A stretch of DNA of 64,000 bases, taken from Saccharofermentans sp. Its GTDB lineage: Bacteria; Bacillota; Clostridia; Saccharofermentanales; Saccharofermentanaceae. The notes below the pieces were generated by a model, which did no database searches, had not been told where the DNA came from, and worked only from the letters and a program-made list of their open reading frames with translations. Position 1 is the stretch's first letter. Every line of letters starts with the position of its first letter. The position numbers and the translations under genes are program-made. Positions 33,150 to 41,559 of the stretch are shown one piece after another. The DNA lies in the NCBI GenBank assembly GCA_024403695.1, contig JAKSRI010000008.1, positions 1-64,000 on the forward strand, in the 5' to 3' direction.

Positions 33150-34559
33150 ATGGATATTTGTGCAGTTGTAATGGCAGCAGGTAATAGTACCAGAATGAAG
33201 TCAGCTCATTCTAAGGTTGTTCACCAGGTTTGTGGTAAGCCTATTATTCAGTGGGTTGCAGATGCTCTTTGTGAAGCAGGCTGTAATGAGCAGGTTTACA
33301 TCGTTGGTGATAAGCAGGAAGAGATTCGTAATATTCTCGGCGAGTCTGTTGCTTATGTATTTCAGGAGCAGAGACTTGGTACCGGTCACGCAGTAATGCA
33401 GGCCGCACCTTTCCTCGAGGGAAGAGATGGATACACTATTGTTCTTCCTGGTGACTGCCCAATGGTTAGTGCAGACACAATTAACAAGTCTATCGAGAAA
33501 ATATCTGAGGGCGATTATGCAGCAGTTGTAATCACAGCTCAGGCTGATGATCCAACTGGTTATGGACGACTTGTCAGAGATGAGAATGACAACGTTCTTA
33601 GAATTGTAGAGCATAAGGATGCTACAGAAGAGGAGAGAGCTATCAAGGAGATTAACTCCTCAATGTATATTTTTAAGACAAGCCTTCTTCTCTCTGCTCT
33701 TGGAAGACTTAGTGCTTCCAATGCACAGAAGGAGTATTACCTCACAGATACAATCGGAATTCTTATTAATGATGGTCACGTAGTTAGTTCTGTAGTTTGT
33801 GATTTCGAGGATACTTTCGGTGTAAACGACAGAATTCAGCTCATGAGAGCTAATCAGATTATGAACAAGAGAATCCTTCGTAAGCACATGCGTAACGGAG
33901 TAGAGATTGTTGATGAGAATGCAGTATGGATTCACTCTGCAGTAGAGATCGGAAGAGATACAGTGATTCTTCCAGGCACAACAATCATGGGTAATACAGT
34001 TATCGGTGAGGAGTGTATTATCGGTGAGAATTCCCGTCTCGATTGTGTAGAGGTTGGTGACGGAACAGTTCTTGATTATTCCGTTGCAACTTCCTGCATC
34101 ATTGGTAAGAACTGCCGTATCGGACCATTCGCACACATCAGACCTTCAACTAAGATTGATGACAATGTAACACTTGGTGCATACGTCGAGGTTAAGAACT
34201 CTACTATCGGTGAGTATACAAGAGCACGACACCTTACATATATCGGTGATTCTACTGTTGGTAAGAACGTTAACTTCGGTTGCGGTACAGTAACATGTAA
34301 CTTCGATGGTCAGGATAAGGTTGGATGTATCATCGAGGATAATGTATTTATCGGTGGTAACTCTAATATTCTCAGCAGCGTTGTTCTTGGTAAGGACAGC
34401 TATATTGCTGCTGGTTCCACTATCACAGCAGACGTTCCTTCCTTAGGCCTTGGTATCGGTCGATCCAAGCAGGTTAACAAGGAAGACTGGGTAGCTCAGA
34501 AGAACAGACTTCGTGGTGCCAGCTTTATTAAGCTCGACAGCAAGCGTTCTGAGGTATAA
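33150..34559 (+). CDS. glmU: Bifunctional UDP-GlcNAc pyrophosphorylase / GlcN-1-P acetyltransferase
   Basis: The 469-residue protein has the N-terminal pyrophosphorylase (VMAAGNSTRMKS; QEQRLGTGHAVMQA; LPGDCPM) and, from about 250, a left-handed beta-helix acetyltransferase domain (hexapeptides such as IGEECIIGENSRL; HIRPSTKI; CGTVTCNFDG). It makes UDP-N-acetylglucosamine for the cell wall. The length is normal and GAAAGGCG precedes the ATG. It leads the operon with pth (11-base gap) and mfd, an order conserved in Firmicutes. Confidence 0.96.
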   Translation: MDICAVVMAAGNSTRMKSAHSKVVHQVCGKPIIQWVADALCEAGCNEQVYIVGDKQEEIRNILGESVAYVFQEQRLGTGHAVMQAAPFLEGRDGYTIVLPGDCPMVSADTINKSIEKISEGDYAAVVITAQADDPTGYGRLVRDENDNVLRIVEHKDATEEERAIKEINSSMYIFKTSLLLSALGRLSASNAQKEYYLTDTIGILINDGHVVSSVVCDFEDTFGVNDRIQLMRANQIMNKRILRKHMRNGVEIVDENAVWIHSAVEIGRDTVILPGTTIMGNTVIGEECIIGENSRLDCVEVGDGTVLDYSVATSCIIGKNCRIGPFAHIRPSTKIDDNVTLGAYVEVKNSTIGEYTRARHLTYIGDSTVGKNVNFGCGTVTCNFDGQDKVGCIIEDNVFIGGNSNILSSVVLGKDSYIAAGSTITADVPSLGLGIGRSKQVNKEDWVAQKNRLRGASFIKLDSKRSEV

Positions 34560-34570
34560 GGGGGATAACA

Positions 34571-35125
34571 ATGGCTAACGATACATGGATTATCGCAGGT
34601 CTTGGTAACCCTGGTGACAAGTACGCATATACATGGCATAACTGTGGTTTTCTCGCTATGGAGCTTCTCGCTGATAAATGCGGAATTTCTATGGACAGAA
34701 CTAAGTTTGACGGACTTTACGGCAAGGGAAAGTATAAGGGCAAAGATGTAATTCTTCTTAAGCCACAGACTTTCATGAATAATTCCGGTATGTCCATCGC
34801 GCCAATGGCTAACTTCTTTAAAGTGGATCCTTCCCACGTTATCGTTATTTATGATGACATTGATATCGCTATAGGTTCCATAAGAGTTCGTACCAAGGGC
34901 AGTGCGGGAACACATAATGGAATGAAGTCCATAATTAAGTGCATGGGTACACAGGATTTTCCAAGAGTAAGAGTTGGTACAGGTCCTGTGCCAGAGAAGT
35001 GGGCACTAATTGATTATGTATTGGCAGATATTCCTAAGGATATAAGACCAAAAGTTTACGAGTCTTTTGAAATGGCTGCAGATGCAGCATTAAAGTATAT
35101 TGAGAATAATGGACAAATCAATTAA
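34571..35125 (+). CDS. pth: Peptidyl-tRNA hydrolase
   Basis: The 184-residue protein has GLGNPGDKYAYTWHNCGF with the catalytic His, the Asn site in FMNNSGMS, and the DDIDIAIGSIRVR and GTHNGMKSI blocks. It frees tRNA from stalled peptidyl-tRNA in the cytoplasm. AAGGGGG precedes the start. Its last 17 bases overlap the mfd start. Confidence 0.96.
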   Translation: MANDTWIIAGLGNPGDKYAYTWHNCGFLAMELLADKCGISMDRTKFDGLYGKGKYKGKDVILLKPQTFMNNSGMSIAPMANFFKVDPSHVIVIYDDIDIAIGSIRVRTKGSAGTHNGMKSIIKCMGTQDFPRVRVGTGPVPEKWALIDYVLADIPKDIRPKVYESFEMAADAALKYIENNGQIN

Positions 35126-38100
35126 CGAATTACTTGAACTTATATCAAAAGATGAGAGGGTCATTCCAGCGCATGATGAATGTATGCGCATGGGGGCCCA
35201 TCTTAATGTGGCTGGTTTGGCCGAACAGCAGAAGGGATATTTTGTTGCTGCACTTGCTAACAGAGACAAGAAAAAGCCAGTAATTATTACCTCTGACTAT
35301 GGTCGTGCTAGAACTTTTGCCAATCACATTAAGCCTTTTGTTGATGGTGAAGTAGTTATTCTTAAGCCTAGTGAGCTGTCACTGGTATCTGCTGTGGCAA
35401 GTTCACGTGATACTGAGGCAGAGAGAACAGGACCTATTTCTAAGATATTGAAGTGCGACTTTGGCGCGGCTATTATTTGTGCCGGCGCACTCATGAATCT
35501 TATGATTCCTCATAAGACATATGAAGGACGAATTCTTAAGCTTAAGCTCGGCAATCAGATGGAGCCGGAGAAGGTTATTAAGAAGTTATCTGAGGCTGGT
35601 TATGAGCGCGTAAGTCAGGTAACGGCTCGCGGTGAATTCTCATCACGAGGCGACATTATTGACGTCTTTTCTCCTGACATGGAGTCACCACTTCGTATCA
35701 GCTTTTTTGATGACGAGATCGATCAGCTGAAGACATTTGATACAGATAGTCAGCGCTCTCTTGATTCACTTAAGAGTGCTGTGATTTATCCTGCCCAGGA
35801 GATTACTATCGACCCTAATCTTCGCGGCAGCTATGCGAAAGCAATGCAGCTGGCTGCGGCAGAAGACATTAACCACATGAACCAAAATTCTCAGCGCACT
35901 ATCGCTGAGCTTTTGCAGAGAACTACTCAGGCCGACGTGGAGGCTATGAGTGAGGGCGTGCGAATCAGTGGTATTGCCAGATGGCTGGGGGTAATTATTA
36001 AGGAGCCAGAGAGCATCCTTGATTATGTGGACCGCACGAAATGTAAGGTTTTCGTGGACGAGATGAGTGAGTGCAGAAGCCGCATTGATGGTTACGCTGC
36101 AGAGTACACTTCCCGCTGTCGTAACGCTTTCGAGCTTGGTTCCGCACCAAAGTGCGCTTTCGACGCCATGCACGACATCACTGAAGTTATGCGCAGAATT
36201 GATAAGCATGGGTCCATGATTACTATTGCATGCCTTGGTGCATCTGGAAATGGTTTGCCTGGTGGCAAGACAGTTGGTGTGTCCGGTGTTGCTGGTGATA
36301 ACTGGCGCGGTAGAGATAAGGAATTGGCGGCTGCCGTTAATTCATGGAAGAAGAATCAGACAGTTAAGTTTATGCTCTCAGGTGTGCAGAGAACGGAAGC
36401 CTTCCGTATTAGAATGCTGGAGGAGAAGGTTACACCTGATATTATTCCGGTAACTTTGCCTGAGGGATTTTTGTATCCTGAGATTAATCTTGTTCTTATT
36501 GGTGAGCAGGAAATCTTTGGTAGTGAGAAAAAGATTTCTACTAAGAAGACTGCCAAATCCGGAAACAGAATTACTTTCTTTGGCGATATCGCGCCAGGAG
36601 ACTTTGTCGTTCATGACGCACATGGTATTGGTCAGTATAAGGGCATAGTTAACCTTAGAATGGGTAAGTCGTCACAGGATTATCTGGAGATTGCCTACGC
36701 TAAGAATGCCAAGATTCATATACCTGTAGATAAGATTGATAAGCTTCAGAAATATGTAGGTCCTGCCGGTAGTAATCCTAAGCTTTCTTCCCTTGATTCA
36801 GGTGAGTGGAGCAAGCATGTGGAGCGTGCCAGAACCTCTATTAAGAAGCTTGCTTTTGACCTTGTTAAGCTGTATGCATCCAGAAGAGCCAGCAAGGGTT
36901 ATTCCTGTGAGCCAGATGATACATGGCAGAAGCAGTTCGAGGAGAGCTTCCCTTATGTGGAGACGGATGATCAGCTCGCTGCTATTCGTGATATTAAGAA
37001 GGACATGGAGTCTGATACACCTATGGACAGACTTCTTTGTGGCGACGTAGGTTTTGGTAAGACAGAGGTGGCATTCCGTGCCATGTTTAAGGCAGTTGCT
37101 AATGGTCGTCAGGCCTTCCTGTTGGCGCCTACAACTCTTCTTGCTCAGCAGCATTACGATAACTTTATAGAGCGTCTGGCGGGTTTCCCTATGCGTGTGG
37201 CATTGCTGTCCAGATTTGTTCAGCCTGCTGTAATTAAGGAGAATCTGAGAGACATCAAGGACGGCAAAGTTGATGTTGTCATTGGTACACACAGAATTCT
37301 TTCCGATGATGTTGTGCCACATAAGCTGGGACTTCTTGTCGTAGATGAGGAACAGCGTTTTGGTGTTAATCATAAGGAGAAGATTAAGGCCCTTCGAAGT
37401 AATGTTGATGTTCTTACTTTGTCGGCTACACCTATTCCTAGAACACTTCATATGTCCATGTCAGGTATCAGAGATATCTCCGTTCTTAACGATGCTCCGA
37501 TGAACAGACGTCCTGTTCAGACATATGTTGTAGAGTACGATGAAGAGATTGTTGTCCAGGCCTGCATGCGTGAGATTGGTCGTGGTGGACAGATATTCTA
37601 TCTGTATAACAAGACTGCTGATATCGATAAGAAGGCTCACTATCTGGAGTCCATTATGCCGGGTGTAAGAATTGCTTATGCACACGGTAAGATGAGTGAG
37701 CACCAGATGGAGAGAATTATTGAGTCCTTTATTGCTGGCGAGGCGGATGTTCTGGTATGTACAACCATCATCGAGTCTGGCGTAGATATGCCAAATGTTA
37801 ATACCATGATTGTAGAGGATTCTGACAGATTTGGTCTGTCTCAGTTGTATCAGATTAAGGGTCGTGTTGGTCGTTCTGACAGACAGGCATATGCATATAT
37901 TACATACAGTCCTGAGAAGGATATGAATTCTGATGCTCGTAAGAGACTTATGGCCATCCGTGAGTTTACTGAGCTCGGTTCAGGTATTAAGGTTGCCATG
38001 CGTGACCTGGAGGTAAGAGGTGCTGGTAATCTTCTTGGTGCTGAGCAGCATGGCCAGATGGATACTATCGGTTACGAGTTATATTGTCGTATTCTCGATG

Positions 38101-38603
38101 AAGAAATTAAGGTGCTCAGAGAAGATGGAGATACATCAGTTCTTCCTAGAATTAATGTTAGTTTGGAAGTAGACTTCGACTCTTATATTCCACCACGTTA
38201 TATCCAGGATGAAGCTGAGAGAATGGCGGCATACAGACGTATCGCGACTATAACAGACCGTAAGGATTATGATGATTTTATTGATGAAGTAACAGACCGT
38301 TATGGTGATCCTCCTAAGGAAGTGAATTTTCTTGCTGGAGCTGCGCTTATTCGAGGTCTGGCAGCGGCTTGTGGATTTGAGAAGATTAAGTTCAATGAGG
38401 CAGCTGTGCTTTTGTACTTTGCTCCTGACCGTAAGCTGGACAGAGAGGCGATTGGTAGAGTAGTTGGTACTGTGGAATATGCAGGACACGTTCTGTTCTG
38501 TGCACAGGGTCAGCCATATCTTCACTACAAGCCACGCACAAGACATCACAACAGAACGGTTAGAGAAGTTATAGAGATGCTGGAAATTATTTTGGGAAAA
38601 TAA
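35109..38603 (+). CDS. mfd: Transcription-repair coupling factor
   Basis: The 1164-residue protein has the full Mfd plan: a UvrB-like N-terminal part, an RNA polymerase-interacting domain (GDFVVHDAHGIGQY, about 500), a RecG-like translocase with Walker A GDVGFGKTE (about 645) and DEEQRFGV, and a C-terminal regulatory domain. It removes stalled RNA polymerase at lesions and recruits UvrA. The ATG at 35109 lies inside pth; a TTG at 35100 would be the only earlier start. Length is usual. Confidence 0.96.
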   Translation: MDKSINELLELISKDERVIPAHDECMRMGAHLNVAGLAEQQKGYFVAALANRDKKKPVIITSDYGRARTFANHIKPFVDGEVVILKPSELSLVSAVASSRDTEAERTGPISKILKCDFGAAIICAGALMNLMIPHKTYEGRILKLKLGNQMEPEKVIKKLSEAGYERVSQVTARGEFSSRGDIIDVFSPDMESPLRISFFDDEIDQLKTFDTDSQRSLDSLKSAVIYPAQEITIDPNLRGSYAKAMQLAAAEDINHMNQNSQRTIAELLQRTTQADVEAMSEGVRISGIARWLGVIIKEPESILDYVDRTKCKVFVDEMSECRSRIDGYAAEYTSRCRNAFELGSAPKCAFDAMHDITEVMRRIDKHGSMITIACLGASGNGLPGGKTVGVSGVAGDNWRGRDKELAAAVNSWKKNQTVKFMLSGVQRTEAFRIRMLEEKVTPDIIPVTLPEGFLYPEINLVLIGEQEIFGSEKKISTKKTAKSGNRITFFGDIAPGDFVVHDAHGIGQYKGIVNLRMGKSSQDYLEIAYAKNAKIHIPVDKIDKLQKYVGPAGSNPKLSSLDSGEWSKHVERARTSIKKLAFDLVKLYASRRASKGYSCEPDDTWQKQFEESFPYVETDDQLAAIRDIKKDMESDTPMDRLLCGDVGFGKTEVAFRAMFKAVANGRQAFLLAPTTLLAQQHYDNFIERLAGFPMRVALLSRFVQPAVIKENLRDIKDGKVDVVIGTHRILSDDVVPHKLGLLVVDEEQRFGVNHKEKIKALRSNVDVLTLSATPIPRTLHMSMSGIRDISVLNDAPMNRRPVQTYVVEYDEEIVVQACMREIGRGGQIFYLYNKTADIDKKAHYLESIMPGVRIAYAHGKMSEHQMERIIESFIAGEADVLVCTTIIESGVDMPNVNTMIVEDSDRFGLSQLYQIKGRVGRSDRQAYAYITYSPEKDMNSDARKRLMAIREFTELGSGIKVAMRDLEVRGAGNLLGAEQHGQMDTIGYELYCRILDEEIKVLREDGDTSVLPRINVSLEVDFDSYIPPRYIQDEAERMAAYRRIATITDRKDYDDFIDEVTDRYGDPPKEVNFLAGAALIRGLAAACGFEKIKFNEAAVLLYFAPDRKLDREAIGRVVGTVEYAGHVLFCAQGQPYLHYKPRTRHHNRTVREVIEMLEIILGK

Positions 38604-38647
38604 TTACTAGGTGTGATAAATTAATTAATATATTGGGAGGGTTAAGT

Positions 38648-39745
38648 ATGAGCATTTTTACATCAGACAAGAAACTGGGTTTTGGAACAATGAGACTTCC
38701 ACTTAATGACAGTGGTAAGGAGACTGATATTGATATCGAGCAGTCCTGCAAGATGGTTGATTACTTCATGGAGCAGGGATTTACTTACTTCGATACAGCA
38801 TGGATGTATCACGGATTCGAGAGTGAGAATGCGGTAAAGAAGATTCTCGTAGACCGTTATCCAAGAGAGAGTTATACACTCGCTACTAAGTTCCACGTTG
38901 GTTTTGTAAAGAGCAGCGAGGAGAAGGAGAAGGTATTTACTACACAGCTTCAGAAGACTGGTGCAGGTTATTTTGATTACTATCTCATCCATGACATCGA
39001 GCGTGGTAATTACGATAAGTATAAGGAGTACGATGCTTTTAACTGGGCTCGTGACAAGAAGGCAAAGGGCCTTATTAAGCACCTTGGGTTCTCTTTCCAT
39101 TCTGATGCAGAGCTTCTCGATCAGATTCTCACAGAGCAGCCAGATATGGAGTTCGTTCAGCTTCAGATTAACTACCTCGACTGGGAGTCAGAGAATGTTC
39201 AGTCCCGTAAGTGCTATGAAGTAGCAACAAAGCATAACTGTCCTGTAATTGTTATGGAGCCAGTTAAGGGAGGAACTCTTGTTAATGTTCCAGATGCTGT
39301 AAAGACTATGTTTAAGGATAGAGAGCCAGACCTTTCTATTCCTTCTTGGGCTATTAGATTTGTAGCATCACTTGATAACGTAAAGATGGTATTAAGTGGT
39401 ATGAGCAATATGGAGCAGATGCTTGATAACTGTTCTTACATGAAGGAGTTTAAGCCTCTCTCAGATGATGAGATGGATCTTTGTAAGATGGCTGGTAAGA
39501 TGATTTCGGGTGATATTAAGATTCCTTGCACAGGCTGTTCTTACTGTACAGAGGGTTGTCCTCTCGATATTGCCATCCCTAAGCTTTTCGCTCTTTATAA
39601 CGAGGACGGAAGCGATTACGAGGCAGCAGTTGCAGGTGGTGGAAAAGCATCTGAGTGCGTTGAGTGTGGTCAGTGCGAAGGCATTTGTCCTCAGCACCTA
39701 CCAGTAACAACATATCTTAAGGATGTTGCTAATAAGTACGAGTAA
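38648..39745 (+). CDS. Aldo/keto reductase with C-terminal ferredoxin-like domain (copy 1)
   Basis: The 365-residue protein has an aldo/keto reductase barrel with the tetrad Asp/Tyr (FDTAWMYH), Lys (ATKFH) and His (YLIHDIERG), and a C-terminal part with two cysteine clusters, CTGCSYCTEGCP and CVECGQCEGICP, each fit for a [4Fe-4S] cluster. Such proteins are common in anaerobes; redox partners are unknown. The ATG at 38648 follows GGGAGGG by about 8 bases. It heads an operon with a MaoC-like gene and a MATE exporter, and its paralogue at 45935 is also followed by a MATE gene. Confidence 0.9.
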   Translation: MSIFTSDKKLGFGTMRLPLNDSGKETDIDIEQSCKMVDYFMEQGFTYFDTAWMYHGFESENAVKKILVDRYPRESYTLATKFHVGFVKSSEEKEKVFTTQLQKTGAGYFDYYLIHDIERGNYDKYKEYDAFNWARDKKAKGLIKHLGFSFHSDAELLDQILTEQPDMEFVQLQINYLDWESENVQSRKCYEVATKHNCPVIVMEPVKGGTLVNVPDAVKTMFKDREPDLSIPSWAIRFVASLDNVKMVLSGMSNMEQMLDNCSYMKEFKPLSDDEMDLCKMAGKMISGDIKIPCTGCSYCTEGCPLDIAIPKLFALYNEDGSDYEAAVAGGGKASECVECGQCEGICPQHLPVTTYLKDVANKYE

Positions 39746-39764
39746 TTAGGAGCAATTCGGATAA

Positions 39765-40193
39765 ATGTATTTTGAAGATTTGTCTGTAGGCATGAGTATG
39801 CCATTGGATCCTGCAGTAATTGATAAAGATGACATGCTGGCATTTGCTAATAAGTATGATAATGTTCCTCTCCACACTGATGAGGAGTATGCGCGAGGAA
39901 CACGCTTCGGCAAGTTAATTGCCCCAGGTGTAATGTCGTTTATGGTGGTGTGGGCAAAGTATCTTGAGAAGGATTATTTTGGCGAGGAGCTTATCGCCGG
40001 TGCATCCACTAAGATTGAATGGTTTAAGCCAACATTTGCAGGAGACACTCTGATAGGAGTGGTTACAGTAACCAAGATGGTGGAACGTAATCCATATAAC
40101 GGTCTCGTGGAACTGACCATAGATATTACTAACCAAGATGGTGAGCTGGTCATGAGAGATGTTACTGAGGCGGTAATTAAGCGCAAGAGGTAA
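39765..40193 (+). CDS. MaoC-like hydratase
   Basis: The 142-residue protein has a hotdog fold with the MaoC/(R)-hydratase signature: AFANKYDNVPLHTDEEYA (Asp and His of the hydratase motif) and LIAPGVMSFM. Members hydrate enoyl-CoA or bind acyl thioesters. It is 19 bases after the aldo/keto reductase and 4 bases before the MATE gene. The substrate is not known. Confidence 0.85.
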   Translation: MYFEDLSVGMSMPLDPAVIDKDDMLAFANKYDNVPLHTDEEYARGTRFGKLIAPGVMSFMVVWAKYLEKDYFGEELIAGASTKIEWFKPTFAGDTLIGVVTVTKMVERNPYNGLVELTIDITNQDGELVMRDVTEAVIKRKR

Positions 40194-40197
40194 ATTT

Positions 40198-41559
40198 ATG
40201 CAAAACAGAATGACATCGGGAAATCCTATGTCCCTTATTCTGAAATTTACTATTCCACTCTTGCTGGGTAATATTTTTCAGCAACTTTATAACCTTTGTG
40301 ATACAGTCCTTGTCGGCAAGTTTGTTGGCAAGGATGCTCTTGCTGCAGTTGGATCTACAGGTACTGTAGTATTTCTTCTTATGGGATTCACAAATGGAAT
40401 GGTTACAGGATTTACTATTCTTACCAGTCAGAGATACGGTGCCAAGGATGACGATGGAACTAAGAAAACGGTAAGTACAGGTTTTATTCTGTGCATCGCC
40501 ATGATTGCCATTGTTACTACTATCAGTCTTCTTACAGTTAAGAACCTGCTGATTCTCATGAAGACTCCTACAGATATTTTTGATAATGCATACAAGTATC
40601 TTTCCATTATCTGCATGGGAATTTTTGCCACGGTTTTTAATAATTATTTTTCATCCCTTGTCAGGGCGATAGGTAATAGTAAGGCACCACTTTGTTTCCT
40701 GCTGTTTTCTGCTAGTCTTAACGTTATTCTGGATTTGCTTTTTATTGTTAAGTTTGGGTATGGAGTTGCAGGTGCGGCTTGGGCGACTGTTATCTCTCAA
40801 GCATCAAGCGCCGTTCTCTGTTTCTGCTACATTATGTTTAAGGTGCCATCCTTAAGACCGTCTCGAAAGCACTTAAAACTTGACGGCAAAATTGCTAAGA
40901 CACAGGTTATCCTTGGCATCCCGATGGCGCTCCAGTTTGGTATCACAGCTTCTGGAACTATAGTTATGCAGTCTGCTATTAATCGATTTGGTTCCACTGC
41001 TGTCGCGGCCTTTACAGCTGCCCAGAAGACACAGGGAATTCTTAATCAGGGTATGTTCACTATAGGGCAGACGATGGCTGCATATGTGGGCCAGAACTAC
41101 GGTAGTCGCGATATGAAGAGAATTCGTCAGGGTATTATTGCTTCCCTTAAGATTTTTGCCATTTATTCCGTGGTGTCCGCAGTTCTTATTATCACTTTCC
41201 TTAAGCCAACACTTACGATTTTCTTTGAGAAGGGAACAGATATTACTCCATTCCTGCCTTATGCCAGAACTTATATTCTCGAGAGTGCGAGCTGCTATAT
41301 GTTTCTTGCCATGATCTTTATTTACCGTAACTCTATGCAGGCGGTGGGTCATGGTGTAGCTGCTATGGTGATGGGAATTAGTGAGTTGGTAGCACGTCTT
41401 ATTACGTCATTTATCTCGATTCAGATGCACTCTTATTGGCTGGCAGTTGCTTCAGATCCTCTCGCGTGGGCTGCAGCTGGAATTCTTGGCATATTCCTTT
41501 GCCGTGGTGTTCTTAAGAAAGTTGAAGCTAAGTGGGAACTTAATCCGCAGACTGTGTAG
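40198..41559 (+). CDS. MATE family efflux transporter (copy 1)
   Basis: The 453-residue protein has twelve membrane helices in two related halves and the MATE start MSLILKFTIPLLLGNIFQQ, then DTVLVGKFVGKDALAAVG. It is expected to export cationic or drug-like compounds using an ion gradient. Its last 20 bases overlap the end of the convergent GT-C-like gene, with no terminator between. It is similar in plan to the MATE at 47058. Confidence 0.92.
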   Translation: MQNRMTSGNPMSLILKFTIPLLLGNIFQQLYNLCDTVLVGKFVGKDALAAVGSTGTVVFLLMGFTNGMVTGFTILTSQRYGAKDDDGTKKTVSTGFILCIAMIAIVTTISLLTVKNLLILMKTPTDIFDNAYKYLSIICMGIFATVFNNYFSSLVRAIGNSKAPLCFLLFSASLNVILDLLFIVKFGYGVAGAAWATVISQASSAVLCFCYIMFKVPSLRPSRKHLKLDGKIAKTQVILGIPMALQFGITASGTIVMQSAINRFGSTAVAAFTAAQKTQGILNQGMFTIGQTMAAYVGQNYGSRDMKRIRQGIIASLKIFAIYSVVSAVLIITFLKPTLTIFFEKGTDITPFLPYARTYILESASCYMFLAMIFIYRNSMQAVGHGVAAMVMGISELVARLITSFISIQMHSYWLAVASDPLAWAAAGILGIFLCRGVLKKVEAKWELNPQTV

